Source: Enterococcus sp. 9D6_DIV0238 (GTDB taxonomy: Bacteria > Bacillota > Bacilli > Lactobacillales > Enterococcaceae). From it: a DNA stretch of 64,000 nt. Shown one piece after another: positions 26,843 through 34,572 of the stretch (its first letter is position 1; each line of letters begins with the position of its first letter). Under the pieces are notes generated by a model. That model saw only the letters and a list, made by a program, of their open reading frames with translations, searched no databases and was not told the DNA's origin. A program made the position numbers and the translations under genes. The DNA lies in the NCBI RefSeq assembly GCF_002174455.2, contig NZ_CP147246.1, positions 2,197,501-2,261,500 of the forward strand, in the 5' to 3' direction.

Positions 26843-29016
26843 TCGAAATCGGCAGAAAATTAAATGGTCGATATCACATTATTGGCAATATCGGTAGTGG
26901 CGGAATGGCGAATGTTTTTTTAGCTCATGATTTGATTTTGGATCGTGATGTCGCAATCAAAGTACTGCGTTTTGACTTCCAAAACGATCAGGCAGCGATT
27001 CGCCGTTTCCAAAGAGAAGCTTTAGCAGCTACCGAATTGGTTCATCCGAATATCGTCAGTGTGTATGACGTTGGTGAAGAAGATGGGCTTCAATACTTAG
27101 TCATGGAATATGTCAAAGGAATGGACTTAAAGCGATATATCCAGACACAATATCCGATTCCATATGCAAAAATCGTAGATATCATGGAGCAAATTTTATC
27201 AGCAGTTTCTCTGGCTCATGAACATCGGATCATTCATAGAGATTTAAAGCCGCAAAATATTTTGATGGATGAAAGTGGCGTAGTGAAAATCACCGATTTT
27301 GGGATTGCCATTGCTTTGACTGAAACATCGATTACACAGACAAACACGATGCTGGGCTCTGTTCATTATTTGTCACCAGAGCAAGCCAGAGGTAGTATGG
27401 CAACAAACCAATCCGATGTGTATGCAGTTGGGATCATTTTATATGAAATGCTGACTGGAAATGTCCCTTTTGATGGAGAATCAGCTGTGACGATTGCGTT
27501 AAAACATTTTCAAGAAGAAATCCCTTCTGTTAAAATGGTCGATCCAAACATTCCGCAATCATTAGAAAATGTGGTGTTGCATGCAACAGCAAAAGATCCA
27601 GCAGATCGTTATAAAACTGCGGAAGAAATGTCCCGAGATCTATATACGGTACTTGCGGCAAATCGTCTGAACGAACCAAAGTGGGAACCTACGGGCTTGA
27701 TTGGCGAAACAAAGATCTTAACGCCGATCACTGATGAAATGAGCATGCCTTCAGCATTTGCTGCGATGGAGACACCTCCAGAAGAACGCAATGAACATGA
27801 AGAAATCGAGCAGCAAGAAGCAGAAGCACAAGTGAAAAAGAAGAAAAGAAAACGAAATCGAATCATTGTATTTGTCATTTTTCTTCTAGTTTTATTGATT
27901 GGTGGAGTTGTGTATCTAGCCAGTCAAGGAAGTAGTGAAGTCAAAATTCCAGATGTGTCAGGTAAAACAGAAGCGCAAGCTAGAACGACTTTAGAAGATG
28001 CTGGTCTGAAAGTTAAATCAGAATCGAAGCAAATACAAAGTGATGATATCGAAGAAGGAAAAGTAGTCAAAACAAATCCTGAGATGGACTCTACAGTCAA
28101 GAAAAATCGAGAAGTCGAGCTCTATATCAGCTCTGGGAATAAAAAAATCAAGCTAGTTGACGTGACAGGCGATAGTTATAAAGATGCTATCGAAAAGTTA
28201 GGTGAACAAGGGTTCAAAGAAAACCAAATCAAGATCACTAGAGAGACAGATACTGATGCAGATGAGGATGAAGTTATCAGTCAATCGCCGGAAGCTGGTG
28301 AAGAAGTCGATCCGAAAACAGATGAAGTGACATTAGTCGTTAGTGAAGGACCGGAAGATGTTTATTTGGCAGACTATGCAAGTCTAGGCTACAGTTATGA
28401 TAGTGCTGTTGCAGAACTGTTGAGCTACGGCATCAAATCAAATCAGATCACACGTGTGGATAAGGCTAGTGATACAGTAGAAAAAGGTTTTGTTATGGAA
28501 CAAAATCCAGCACCAGGTAATCCATTTAATCCGAAAAAAGGCAAAATCACCTTAGTGGTCAGCTCTGGACCGGATAAAACGACGCAAACAAGCTCCTCTG
28601 AATCAAGTAAAATTTCTTTAGATAATTACGAAGGACGTTCTTACAATAATGTGGTGGCTGATTTAGTCGCACTTGGAATCAAGTATGAACAAGTCGACGA
28701 AGCAAGCGATACGGTAGAAGAAGGCGTCGTTATTTCGCAAGAACCTAAGTCAGGAGCTTCGTTTGATACTAAAAGCGATAAAGTTATTCTACGTGTAAGT
28801 TCCGGTCGTGGAAACGGGACGGTACCAGATGTCAGCGGTTTGACTGCTGCTGAGGCTAAAGCTAAGATCGAAAGCAGCGGGTTTGTTTACGCAATTGGCT
28901 CTGGAGATGCAGCAAAAGGAAAAGCAATCAGCACATCACCAGGATCTGGCGGAACACTAAAAAAAGGTGAAACAGTTACTGTGAATTATGAAACTATAAG
29001 CGACGAAAATAGCTAA
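26839..29016 (+). CDS. prkC: PASTA-domain Ser/Thr protein kinase (IreK/PrkC)
   Basis: Membrane kinase that senses cell-wall fragments or lipid II and controls envelope stress and cephalosporin tolerance in enterococci (as IreK). Kinase domain at residues ~11-275 with [16 protein letters not shown] and DFGIA; basic juxtamembrane region; one transmembrane helix (~340-360). I count five extracellular PASTA repeats ([30 protein letters not shown] openings). Length 725. A terminator follows directly. Confidence 0.96.
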   Translation: MIEIGRKLNGRYHIIGNIGSGGMANVFLAHDLILDRDVAIKVLRFDFQNDQAAIRRFQREALAATELVHPNIVSVYDVGEEDGLQYLVMEYVKGMDLKRYIQTQYPIPYAKIVDIMEQILSAVSLAHEHRIIHRDLKPQNILMDESGVVKITDFGIAIALTETSITQTNTMLGSVHYLSPEQARGSMATNQSDVYAVGIILYEMLTGNVPFDGESAVTIALKHFQEEIPSVKMVDPNIPQSLENVVLHATAKDPADRYKTAEEMSRDLYTVLAANRLNEPKWEPTGLIGETKILTPITDEMSMPSAFAAMETPPEERNEHEEIEQQEAEAQVKKKKRKRNRIIVFVIFLLVLLIGGVVYLASQGSSEVKIPDVSGKTEAQARTTLEDAGLKVKSESKQIQSDDIEEGKVVKTNPEMDSTVKKNREVELYISSGNKKIKLVDVTGDSYKDAIEKLGEQGFKENQIKITRETDTDADEDEVISQSPEAGEEVDPKTDEVTLVVSEGPEDVYLADYASLGYSYDSAVAELLSYGIKSNQITRVDKASDTVEKGFVMEQNPAPGNPFNPKKGKITLVVSSGPDKTTQTSSSESSKISLDNYEGRSYNNVVADLVALGIKYEQVDEASDTVEEGVVISQEPKSGASFDTKSDKVILRVSSGRGNGTVPDVSGLTAAEAKAKIESSGFVYAIGSGDAAKGKAISTSPGSGGTLKKGETVTVNYETISDENS

Positions 29017-29019
29017 AAT

Positions 29020-29060
29020 AAAAATGAAGCAATCTCTTTTCAGAGGATTGCTTCATTTTT
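29020..29060. terminator. Bidirectional terminator between prkC and the BSH-family gene
   Basis: AAAAATGAAGCAATC pairs with GATTGCTTCATTTTT; serves both convergent genes. Confidence 0.9.
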
Positions 29061-30043
29061 TAGTTTAAAGAAGTTGCCTTAAATGTAGCTTCGATACCAA
29101 ATTCCGTAGGCTCGCTTGCTGTCAAAAGCTCTTCAGTCAAGGTAACTGAAAATACATCTTGGGTACTATAAGGATTCAAGTAGTAAACAAGATCATCAAC
29201 ATCCATAATCGCTCGATATTGAGTATAATCAACAGATCCATCATTTTTGATATTGACGCCTTTTGGAATCGTGACATTATCTAAAATGTGAAAAACGGCA
29301 TTAACAGCATCTCCCGTTGTTTGGCCTTTTTCAGTCAAATGACGTGTATAAACAGTTCGGGCGAATCGTTCAGGTGAGGTATATCCTCCAGGTAAACCAA
29401 AAGTGCCGGAGCCTTGTCCAAAAGGTTTAAGCTCATAGCCGTCAATAGAAGTCGCTGGGTTATTTGTTGGTTTGATAAAAATGTAATTATTCAAATTTTT
29501 CAAGTGCCATTCAAATTCAGGACTATTCGTCATTACGCCGATCGGATTATCTTTGATCTCGATCGTTCCGCTATTTGTTTCTACGACAACTGATTTTCCT
29601 GTTCGATCGGTAATGATAAAGTGCAATGGAACGGTGATCCCTAAAAGAGAGACAGGTGCATTCACAAGTACGATTTCATCTATACGTTGTTTTAGCTCAT
29701 CGATCGTTGCGATTTCACCAAGAACCCAAAGAATGAATTCGTGAGGAGCAAGATTTAGTTTGTTCTCTACAGGTTCAGGTACGTATTTTGCTTCATCTAA
29801 AAAATATAGCTCAGCAATGGAAAGCCCTTTTTCATTCACACCATCAGCAAAGAAATATTCTTCCAATTTACGGCCGGTACCGACAAATCCGTATGGTGAC
29901 TGCTGTTTTTGTCCGAAATGAGTTGTCCAAGCATGATTTCTAGGCATGACGATCGGTCTTCCGTCAAGCTCAAAACCAAAATCCATCGTTCTAGCTAAGA
30001 AATGATTTTTTTGTGTTGATTCAAAAGTTAAACTTGTGCACAT
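29060..30043 (-). CDS. Choloylglycine hydrolase family protein (bile salt hydrolase / penicillin V acylase)
   Basis: Ntn hydrolase that cleaves amide bonds of conjugated bile salts or related acyl amides. The protein begins MCTSLTF, so Cys2 becomes the N-terminal nucleophile after Met removal; Arg18 and Asp21 (ARTMDF), the MTNSPEFEWH segment and ERFARTVYTRH (Arg) match the family. 327 residues. Substrate preference between bile salts and penicillin V cannot be decided by eye. The gene interrupts the otherwise conserved prkC-rsgA order and is on the opposite strand. Confidence 0.92.
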   Translation of the reverse strand: MCTSLTFESTQKNHFLARTMDFGFELDGRPIVMPRNHAWTTHFGQKQQSPYGFVGTGRKLEEYFFADGVNEKGLSIAELYFLDEAKYVPEPVENKLNLAPHEFILWVLGEIATIDELKQRIDEIVLVNAPVSLLGITVPLHFIITDRTGKSVVVETNSGTIEIKDNPIGVMTNSPEFEWHLKNLNNYIFIKPTNNPATSIDGYELKPFGQGSGTFGLPGGYTSPERFARTVYTRHLTEKGQTTGDAVNAVFHILDNVTIPKGVNIKNDGSVDYTQYRAIMDVDDLVYYLNPYSTQDVFSVTLTEELLTASEPTEFGIEATFKATSLN

Positions 30044-30173
30044 ATGTTTTCCTCCAAGCTAATTGATAATAAAACAATTATACAACGAATCATAAATATA
30101 GTATGTCTACAAACTCTTAAAAAGTAAAAAGAAACCATTCTTGAGTAATGAATGATATCGATATGAGAAGAAG

Positions 30174-30202
30174 TTCAATAACTTTTGGGAATGTGGTAAA
30201 AT
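30174..30202 (+). promoter_or_regulatory. Promoter of rsgA
   Basis: TTCAAT (30174-30179), 17 bp, TAAAAT (30197-30202). The -10 overlaps the first in-frame ATG of rsgA, so that ATG would lie outside the mRNA. Confidence 0.6.
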
Positions 30203-30233
30203 GAAACCAACAAAAACTAAGGAGGTGGCATTT

Positions 30234-31121
30234 CTGAAAGGTCAAATAAGAAAAGCATTAAGCGGATTTTATTACATTTATGCTGACGGTCAGACATATC
30301 AAACAAGAGCACGCGGCAACTTTCGGAACCGTAAAATCACACCATTAGTCGGTGATGAGGTGATGTTTGAAAGTGATAGTTTAATAGACGGGTATTTATT
30401 GGAAGTCTTTCCCAGACACAATGAATTAGTACGTCCGCCTGTTGCAAATGTGGATCAAGGTGTCATCGTTATGAGTATGGTAGAACCGAATTTTTCATAC
30501 AATTTGCTGGATCGTTTTTTGGTGACGCTTGAGGAGAAGGAAATCACACCGATCATCTATTTAACGAAAATCGACTTGCTTACTGGCGATGAGACAGTCA
30601 AGGTAGCAGACATTCAACAAGTATATGGTGAGCTTTACTCAGTGATTGCAGCAACAAGTACAGGAGATGAAGAAGCCGTTCGTGAATTGGAGCAGTTTTT
30701 CCCAGAACGACTGACTGTATTTATGGGACAGTCTGGTGCCGGAAAATCAACATTACTGAACAAAATTTCTCCAGATCTGCAATTAGCAACGAATGAAATT
30801 TCTGAAGCGTTAGGGCGAGGAAAGCATACGACGCGCCATGTAGAACTTTTACCGTTGTTTGATGGTTTAGTTGCCGATACTCCAGGATTTAGTTCAATTG
30901 ACTTTTTAGAAATGGAAACAACCGAGCTGCCAAAGCAATTTCCTGAATTTGTCAAAGCGGCACATTTATGTAAGTTTCGTGAATGCATGCATCGAAAAGA
31001 ACCAGGCTGTGAGGTAAAAGCACTCGTGGAAACTGGTGAGATCGCGCAGACACGTTATGATAATTATCTCCAGTTTTTATCAGAGATCGAGAATCGCAAA
31101 CCAATGTATAAAAAGAAATAA
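30234..31121 (+). CDS. rsgA: Ribosome small-subunit-dependent GTPase A
   Basis: Circularly permuted GTPase for late 30S assembly. OB fold, then G motifs TKID (G4), [10 protein letters not shown] (G1) and DTPGF (G3), and a zinc site ([14 protein letters not shown]). Start choice: a consensus Shine-Dalgarno AAGGAGGTG lies eight bases before a CTG at 30234, giving [14 protein letters not shown], which matches the usual N-terminus. The ATG at 30201 has no ribosome site and overlaps the promoter -10. A CTG start is rare, so this is stated with caution; the downstream reading frame is certain. Confidence 0.93.
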   Translation: MKGQIRKALSGFYYIYADGQTYQTRARGNFRNRKITPLVGDEVMFESDSLIDGYLLEVFPRHNELVRPPVANVDQGVIVMSMVEPNFSYNLLDRFLVTLEEKEITPIIYLTKIDLLTGDETVKVADIQQVYGELYSVIAATSTGDEEAVRELEQFFPERLTVFMGQSGAGKSTLLNKISPDLQLATNEISEALGRGKHTTRHVELLPLFDGLVADTPGFSSIDFLEMETTELPKQFPEFVKAAHLCKFRECMHRKEPGCEVKALVETGEIAQTRYDNYLQFLSEIENRKPMYKKK

Positions 31122-31159
31122 CCAAATCACGTAATCAGAACATGAGGGAGGATTTTTTT

Positions 31160-31810
31160 ATGAAATTAGCACCATCGATTTTAAGCGCGGATTTTGCAAA
31201 TTTGGAAAGAGATATTCAATTGGTTGAAAAATTAGGAGCGGACTATATCCATGTTGATGTGATGGATGGGCAATTTGTTCCCAATATCACTTTAGGCCCA
31301 AATGTAGTTTCTGCGATCCGTCCAACTACAAAATTGCCGTTGGATGTTCATTTAATGATCGTTCAACCAGAAAATTATATTGAAGAATTCGCTAAAGCGG
31401 GTGCAGATATCATCACGGTTCATCAAGAATCTACACCTCATATTCATCGTGCTGTCCAAATGATCAAAGCATCAGGTGTAAAAGCTGGAGTCGTTATTAA
31501 TCCCGGAACGCCATTATCAGCGATTGAATATGTGTTGGACTTAGTGGATCAAGTATTGATCATGACAGTGAACCCAGGATTTGGTGGTCAAAGTTTTATT
31601 GAAAGTTCATTAAACAAAATTGCCCAGCTAAAAGAATGGAAAGATACAAAAGGCTATACGTATGATATTGAAGTCGATGGCGGAATCGAGCCGGAAACAG
31701 CGAGACGCTGCAAAGAAGCGGGCGCTAATGTCTTTGTTGCGGGATCATATATTTATAACTCTGAAAGTCCTAAAGATAGAATTGCAGCATTGAGAGCTGT
31801 ATTGGACTGA
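31160..31810 (+). CDS. rpe: Ribulose-phosphate 3-epimerase
   Basis: Pentose phosphate pathway TIM-barrel enzyme converting ribulose-5-P to xylulose-5-[30 protein letters not shown] and NPGFGGQ are family signatures. Start at 31160 after AGGGAGGATTTTTT. Its stop overlaps the thiN start (TGATG). Confidence 0.96.
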   Translation: MKLAPSILSADFANLERDIQLVEKLGADYIHVDVMDGQFVPNITLGPNVVSAIRPTTKLPLDVHLMIVQPENYIEEFAKAGADIITVHQESTPHIHRAVQMIKASGVKAGVVINPGTPLSAIEYVLDLVDQVLIMTVNPGFGGQSFIESSLNKIAQLKEWKDTKGYTYDIEVDGGIEPETARRCKEAGANVFVAGSYIYNSESPKDRIAALRAVLD

Positions 31811-32463
31811 TGAATATACTACTTGTGGCTGGCGGCTCGCCGAAAGAATGGCCGCAGTTTTCGCTCGAGCAGTTTGATTTTATCATAGGGATCGATCGTG
31901 GTAGTTTGTATAGCTTAGAGCGTGGCTGGAAACTTGATTTAGCTGTAGGCGATTTCGATTCGTTGAGGCAGGAAGAGTTTGAACGTGTAAAAAAAGAAGT
32001 AAGAGAAATCGAGCAGGCACAAGCTGAAAAGGATTTTACAGATACTCAGCTAGCGTTGATGAGGGCGTTTGAAAAATTTCCTGAAGCGGAAATGACGATC
32101 ATTGGTGCGACAGGCGGCAGAGCGGATCATTTTCTTTCAAATCTTTGGTTGCCGTTAGAGCCGGAATTTCAAGCGTTTGCTTCACAAATTCAGTTGAAGG
32201 ATCGGCAAAACAGTATTACGTATTACGGTCCTGGAAGCTATTCGATCACAAAAGAAGTTGGAATGACGTACCTCGCTTATTGTTGTTTGACACCAGTCAA
32301 CAACTTAACCTTGACAGAAAGCAAATATACTTTGGATCATGTGGATGTTCCGATACCGACATCCTATGCCAGTAATGAGTTTGTAGGTAACAGCGCATCG
32401 TTTTCATTTGATTCAGGGATGATCGCTGTGATTCAAAGCAGAGATTTAAATAAAAAAAGCTGA
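31810..32463 (+). CDS. thiN: Thiamine pyrophosphokinase
   Basis: Makes thiamine diphosphate from thiamine and ATP. IGIDRGSLYSLERGW, AVGDFDS and KDFTDTQLAL are typical. 217 residues; overlaps rpe by one base. No TPP riboswitch is visible upstream, consistent with it being part of the housekeeping operon. Confidence 0.94.
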   Translation: MNILLVAGGSPKEWPQFSLEQFDFIIGIDRGSLYSLERGWKLDLAVGDFDSLRQEEFERVKKEVREIEQAQAEKDFTDTQLALMRAFEKFPEAEMTIIGATGGRADHFLSNLWLPLEPEFQAFASQIQLKDRQNSITYYGPGSYSITKEVGMTYLAYCCLTPVNNLTLTESKYTLDHVDVPIPTSYASNEFVGNSASFSFDSGMIAVIQSRDLNKKS

Positions 32464-32483
32464 ACGGAAACGTTCAGCTTTTT
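32454..32483. terminator. Bidirectional terminator between thiN and rpmB
   Basis: AAAAAGCTGAACG pairs with CGTTCAGCTTTTT with a GAAA-type loop. Confidence 0.93.
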
Positions 32484-32496
32484 GCATTATTTTCTA

Positions 32497-32685
32497 TTAA
32501 ACACGCTCGATTTTACCAGATTTCAAAGCACGAGTTGACACCCAAACTTTTTTAGGTTTACCGTCTATCAATACACGAACTTTTTGCAAGTTAGGTTTAA
32601 CAGTACGTTTAGTAGCGTTCATTGCATGTGAGCGGTTATTGCCGCTGCTTGTCTTACGACCAGTAAAGTAACATACTTTTGCCAT
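32497..32685 (-). CDS. rpmB: 50S ribosomal protein L28
   Basis: 62-residue L28: [20 protein letters not shown] and the basic [23 protein letters not shown] tail. Shine-Dalgarno AAAGGAGGAAAC. In Bacillus and enterococci the divergent neighbour is the asp23/yloU gene; here the peptide island lies between them. Confidence 0.97.
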   Translation of the reverse strand: MAKVCYFTGRKTSSGNNRSHAMNATKRTVKPNLQKVRVLIDGKPKKVWVSTRALKSGKIERV

Positions 32686-32820
32686 TTTTAGTTTCCTCCT
32701 TTGCTTTGATCTCGGAGCGATAGTTTTCAGCTCATACTAACTTAATTTATCATAGAAAGTAGATTTTGGCAAGCGTATTTTTTGGTCTGTAACAAAAAAA
32801 GAAAATAAGTTTAAGTATAA

Positions 32821-32856
32821 AAAAACAGTGATCTAAGCTGGATCACTGTTTTTTTT
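32821..32856. terminator. Terminator of the small-peptide operon
   Basis: AAAAACAGTGATC pairs with GATCACTGTTTTT. It sits just beyond the last minus-strand peptide-operon gene. Confidence 0.9.
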
Positions 32857-32864
32857 AGGCTATA

Positions 32865-33032
32865 CTATTTTTTTATAGATCCGATCGATAAACATGAAGA
32901 GCAAAAATAGCCGCTAAGAACAACTGTAATAATAGCCAGTATCACTTTTATTGCTATTGGTTTAACAAAAATCGTTGCTGCTATAAGTAGAAATAATATG
33001 CCAATTATTACAGGAATATATTTTTGGTCCAT
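32865..33032 (-). CDS. Small two-helix membrane protein (candidate immunity protein 2)
   Basis: 55 residues with two hydrophobic helices (~5-23 and ~28-44), a Cys-containing FCSSC turn and a basic end (SIKK). A ribosome site (AGAAAGAGGG) precedes the ATG at 33032; a longer frame starting inside the upstream precursor gene is not needed. It has the same size and topology as the protein at 33477-33638 and, like it, ends a cassette of one PPIW peptide and two Thr-ended precursors. Immunity or self-protection is inferred from this placement only. Confidence 0.7.
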   Translation of the reverse strand: MDQKYIPVIIGILFLLIAATIFVKPIAIKVILAIITVVLSGYFCSSCLSIGSIKK

Positions 33033-33063
33033 AGTGAACGCCCTCTTTCTCTTTTCTTCATCT

Positions 33064-33183
33064 TTACGTGACAATGATTGCGACCCCAACAGCTGCGCCA
33101 GCTCCAACAAGTGCTCCAGCACCCATACACCAGCCGCAATTCAGATTTTTAACGGTACATTCAGTCATTTTGATTGCTTTCAT
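33064..33183 (-). CDS. Daptide-like precursor peptide 6 (39 aa, C-terminal Thr)
   Basis: Begins MKAIKMTECTVKNLN and ends VGVAIIVT. The leader shares the I-K...E...K-x-L-N pattern with the other precursors, with Asn at position 15. The core is Gly/Ala/Val-rich and hydrophobic like a membrane helix. Unlike the others it has three cysteines (9, 16, 19). Strong Shine-Dalgarno GAGGAGGAAAC before ATG 33183. C-terminal Thr is the feature modified in daptides. Confidence 0.8.
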   Translation of the reverse strand: MKAIKMTECTVKNLNCGWCMGAGALVGAGAAVGVAIIVT

Positions 33184-33203
33184 ATATGTTTCCTCCTCAT
33201 CGA

Positions 33204-33335
33204 TTAAGTTAACACAACGGCTAAGCCTGCACCAGCTGCAATAACGCCAGCGCCAATCCCAACACCAGTCCAAAAATCAGTGCCGTGTGAATTCAATGTT
33301 TTTTGATCTACCTCTACAAATTTGATTAATTTCAT
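33204..33335 (-). CDS. Daptide-like precursor peptide 5 (43 aa, C-terminal Thr)
   Basis: Begins MKLIKFVEVDQKTLNSHG and ends LAVVLT. Leader pattern I-x-F-x-E-x4-K-x-L-N aligns with the other precursors. Core starts near DFWTGVGIG and is Gly/Ala-rich. AAAGGAAGG precedes the ATG. Too short for automated gene calls. Confidence 0.82.
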   Translation of the reverse strand: MKLIKFVEVDQKTLNSHGTDFWTGVGIGAGVIAAGAGLAVVLT

Positions 33336-33386
33336 TATTATACCTTCCTTTCACCTATTAATTGTAATATTTTATATAGAAAATGC

Positions 33387-33446
33387 TTAGAATTTCCAAA
33401 ACCAAATTGGCGGAATGATGGAAATTGGATATATAGCCCATTTCAT
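33387..33446 (-). CDS. PPIW mini-peptide 2 (19 aa)
   Basis: Encodes MKWAIYPISIIPPIWFWKF. AAAGGAGCAAAAC is well spaced before the ATG at 33446. It shares M-(K/R)-W...PISII..PPIW with the peptide at 33991-34044. There is no leader motif, no terminal Thr and no signal peptide. It could be a leaderless membrane-active peptide, an intracellular signal or a component of the mature product. Function unknown. Confidence 0.7.
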   Translation of the reverse strand: MKWAIYPISIIPPIWFWKF

Positions 33447-33476
33447 AATGTTTTGCTCCTTTCTAATGTAGCCTCT

Positions 33477-33638
33477 TTATTTTTTGAGTAAATAAGACCT
33501 GATTGCGATACTTAAAGAGAGAAGCATGATTCCAGAGCAAACAAAAATGATCCGATGTTCCAATAGGCTGATAAGAAGTACGCCAATTCCTAAAAGAAGT
33601 AGAAATAGACTGACAAAATTTATTTCTTTTCGATTCAT
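33477..33638 (-). CDS. Small two-helix membrane protein (candidate immunity protein 1)
   Basis: 53 residues: short charged start MNRKEINF, two hydrophobic helices (~8-25 and ~29-47) and a basic tail (YLLKK). The ATG at 33638 is preceded by AGGGAGGTTTTC. Together with 32865-33032 it forms a pair in matching cassette positions. Small two-helix proteins commonly give immunity in bacteriocin loci; that is inference here. Confidence 0.72.
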   Translation of the reverse strand: MNRKEINFVSLFLLLLGIGVLLISLLEHRIIFVCSGIMLLSLSIAIRSYLLKK

Positions 33639-33664
33639 CGCTAGAAAACCTCCCTCTTTTATGG

Positions 33665-33778
33665 TTACGTAAGTGCTATGCCAATGCCAAAACCTACACC
33701 TAGAGCTGTTAAGTAAATCCCAAGGTAATCTCCATAATTACTCGTCAATCGTTTCAGTTCCTTTTCTTTAAAATACAT
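33665..33778 (-). CDS. Daptide-like precursor peptide 4 (37 aa, C-terminal Thr)
   Basis: Begins MYFKEKELKRLTSNYGDYLG and ends GFGIGIALT. Start at 33778 is chosen because AGAGGAACG precedes it; a longer frame to 33871 would run through the upstream precursor. The leader is the most divergent of the six, but Asn-x-Gly is kept around residues 14-16. Core is Gly-rich and hydrophobic. Confidence 0.78.
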   Translation of the reverse strand: MYFKEKELKRLTSNYGDYLGIYLTALGVGFGIGIALT

Positions 33779-33804
33779 ATCGTTCCTCTTTTCTTCATTG
33801 GCTA

Positions 33805-33933
33805 TTAGGTCAATATCGCTATAGCTGCTCCAGTAGCAAAACCTAGTCCGAGTCCGGATAAACCGCCCCATAAGAGTAGTCCATCGCCATTAAGTGTTTT
33901 TGTAGTAATCTCTTTAAAGTGAATGTTTGTCAT
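33805..33933 (-). CDS. Daptide-like precursor peptide 3 (42 aa, C-terminal Thr)
   Basis: Begins MTNIHFKEITTKTLNGDG and ends AAIAILT. Leader pattern I-x-F-x-E-x3-K-x-L-N-G is clear. The core contains repeated Gly-Leu dipeptides. AGGAGTATC precedes the ATG. Confidence 0.82.
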   Translation of the reverse strand: MTNIHFKEITTKTLNGDGLLLWGGLSGLGLGFATGAAIAILT

Positions 33934-33990
33934 TTTAAGATACTCCTATTATAATGTGAATTTTTTTGCTGATGACAGCGTGTTTCCTTT

Positions 33991-34044
33991 TTAAAACCGC
34001 CAAATTGGCGGAACGATAATTGAAATAGGAAAAATCCATCTCAT
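33991..34044 (-). CDS. PPIW mini-peptide 1 (17 aa)
   Basis: Encodes MRWIFPISIIVPPIWRF with one of the best ribosome sites in the array (CAGGAGGTGAG). Homologous to the 19-residue peptide at 33387-33446. Two Pro-rich, Trp-containing hydrophobic peptides at equivalent positions argue strongly against chance. The codons for PPIWR form a near-palindrome (CCGCCAA-TTGGCGG), so a DNA-level role is also possible. Confidence 0.7.
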   Translation of the reverse strand: MRWIFPISIIVPPIWRF

Positions 34045-34081
34045 GTTGACTCACCTCCTGATCAATTAATGCGGCTATCTA

Positions 34082-34198
34082 TTAAGTTAAAACAATGATA
34101 GAACCTATCACTACTCCGGCGACTGTTCCACCAGCAACACCCTGCCAAAAACCATTCAATACCTTACTATTTGTTTCTTCAAACTTGATTTTGTTCAT
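34082..34198 (-). CDS. Daptide-like precursor peptide 2 (38 aa, C-terminal Thr)
   Basis: Begins MNKIKFEETNSKVLNGFWQG and ends GSIIVLT. Its first 20 residues are almost identical to precursor 1, and the cores then diverge. AGGAGGAAAAAC precedes the ATG. C-terminal Thr preceded by hydrophobic residues. Confidence 0.85.
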   Translation of the reverse strand: MNKIKFEETNSKVLNGFWQGVAGGTVAGVVIGSIIVLT

Positions 34199-34210
34199 CT
34201 GTTTTTCCTC

Positions 34211-34315
34211 CTATGTCAATGCGACAACGACACCAATACCAATTCCAACGCCCACACCTTGCCAAAAACCATTTACTACTTTGCTTTCTGTTTCTTTAAA
34301 TTCAATCTTGTTCAT
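34211..34315 (-). CDS. Daptide-like precursor peptide 1 (34 aa, C-terminal Thr)
   Basis: Begins MNKIEFKETESKVVNGFWQG and ends VVVALT; core is a regular Gly-x repeat (VGVGIGIGVVV). First gene of the minus-strand peptide operon, with AGAGGAAAC before the ATG. It is divergent from the biosynthetic operon. Confidence 0.85.
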   Translation of the reverse strand: MNKIEFKETESKVVNGFWQGVGVGIGIGVVVALT

Positions 34316-34572
34316 CTTGTTTCCTCTTTTCCTAAATATTTTTTTGTTGTGCACACTTAAAGTATAGGAGGAATTGGAGAATAATTTCTTCTTTTTCTTT
34401 AACTCATTTTTCCTTCCCTTATTCGTTTGAAATTGATCTTTCTTATACGTTTAAGCATTCATGAACGTCTGAAAAAACAGTGCGGACAAAAATTTAAGGA
34501 CTTAAGAGAAAATGTCAATAGCGCATATTGCGTCGCTATAATTAGGTCAGTTAAATAAAAGGAGTGGTCGAA
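34316..34572. promoter_or_regulatory. Divergent control region of the peptide and enzyme operons
   Basis: Minus-strand side: a TATACT -10 (about 34359-34364) without a good -35. Plus-strand side: TATAAT at 34537-34542 with only GTCAAT at -35. Between them are three CGTTT/CGTCT motifs (TTCGTTTGA at 34422, TACGTTTAA at 34446, AACGTCTGA at 34464) resembling LytTR-regulator half sites. Weak -35 boxes plus such motifs fit activator-dependent promoters controlled by the nearby AgrA-like regulator. Site assignment is tentative. Confidence 0.45.

Noticed and set aside
31100..31830. TPP riboswitch upstream of thiN
   Set aside because: thiN overlaps rpe and no thi-box sequence was seen upstream.
33064..33273. 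Longer start for precursor 6 (frame open to 33273)
   Set aside because: It would overlap precursor 5; the ATG at 33183 has a consensus ribosome site and fits the shared leader length.
32865..34315. Ordinary class II or leaderless bacteriocins
   Set aside because: No double-glycine leader or C39 peptidase transporter; the invariant C-terminal Thr with aminotransferase, methyltransferase and SDR points to C-terminal modification. Kept as the main alternative if modification is not found.
34095..34367. Plus-strand open frame of 90 codons rich in Pro/Thr
   Set aside because: It is the antisense of precursor peptides 1 and 2, which have ribosome sites and a conserved protein pattern on the minus strand.
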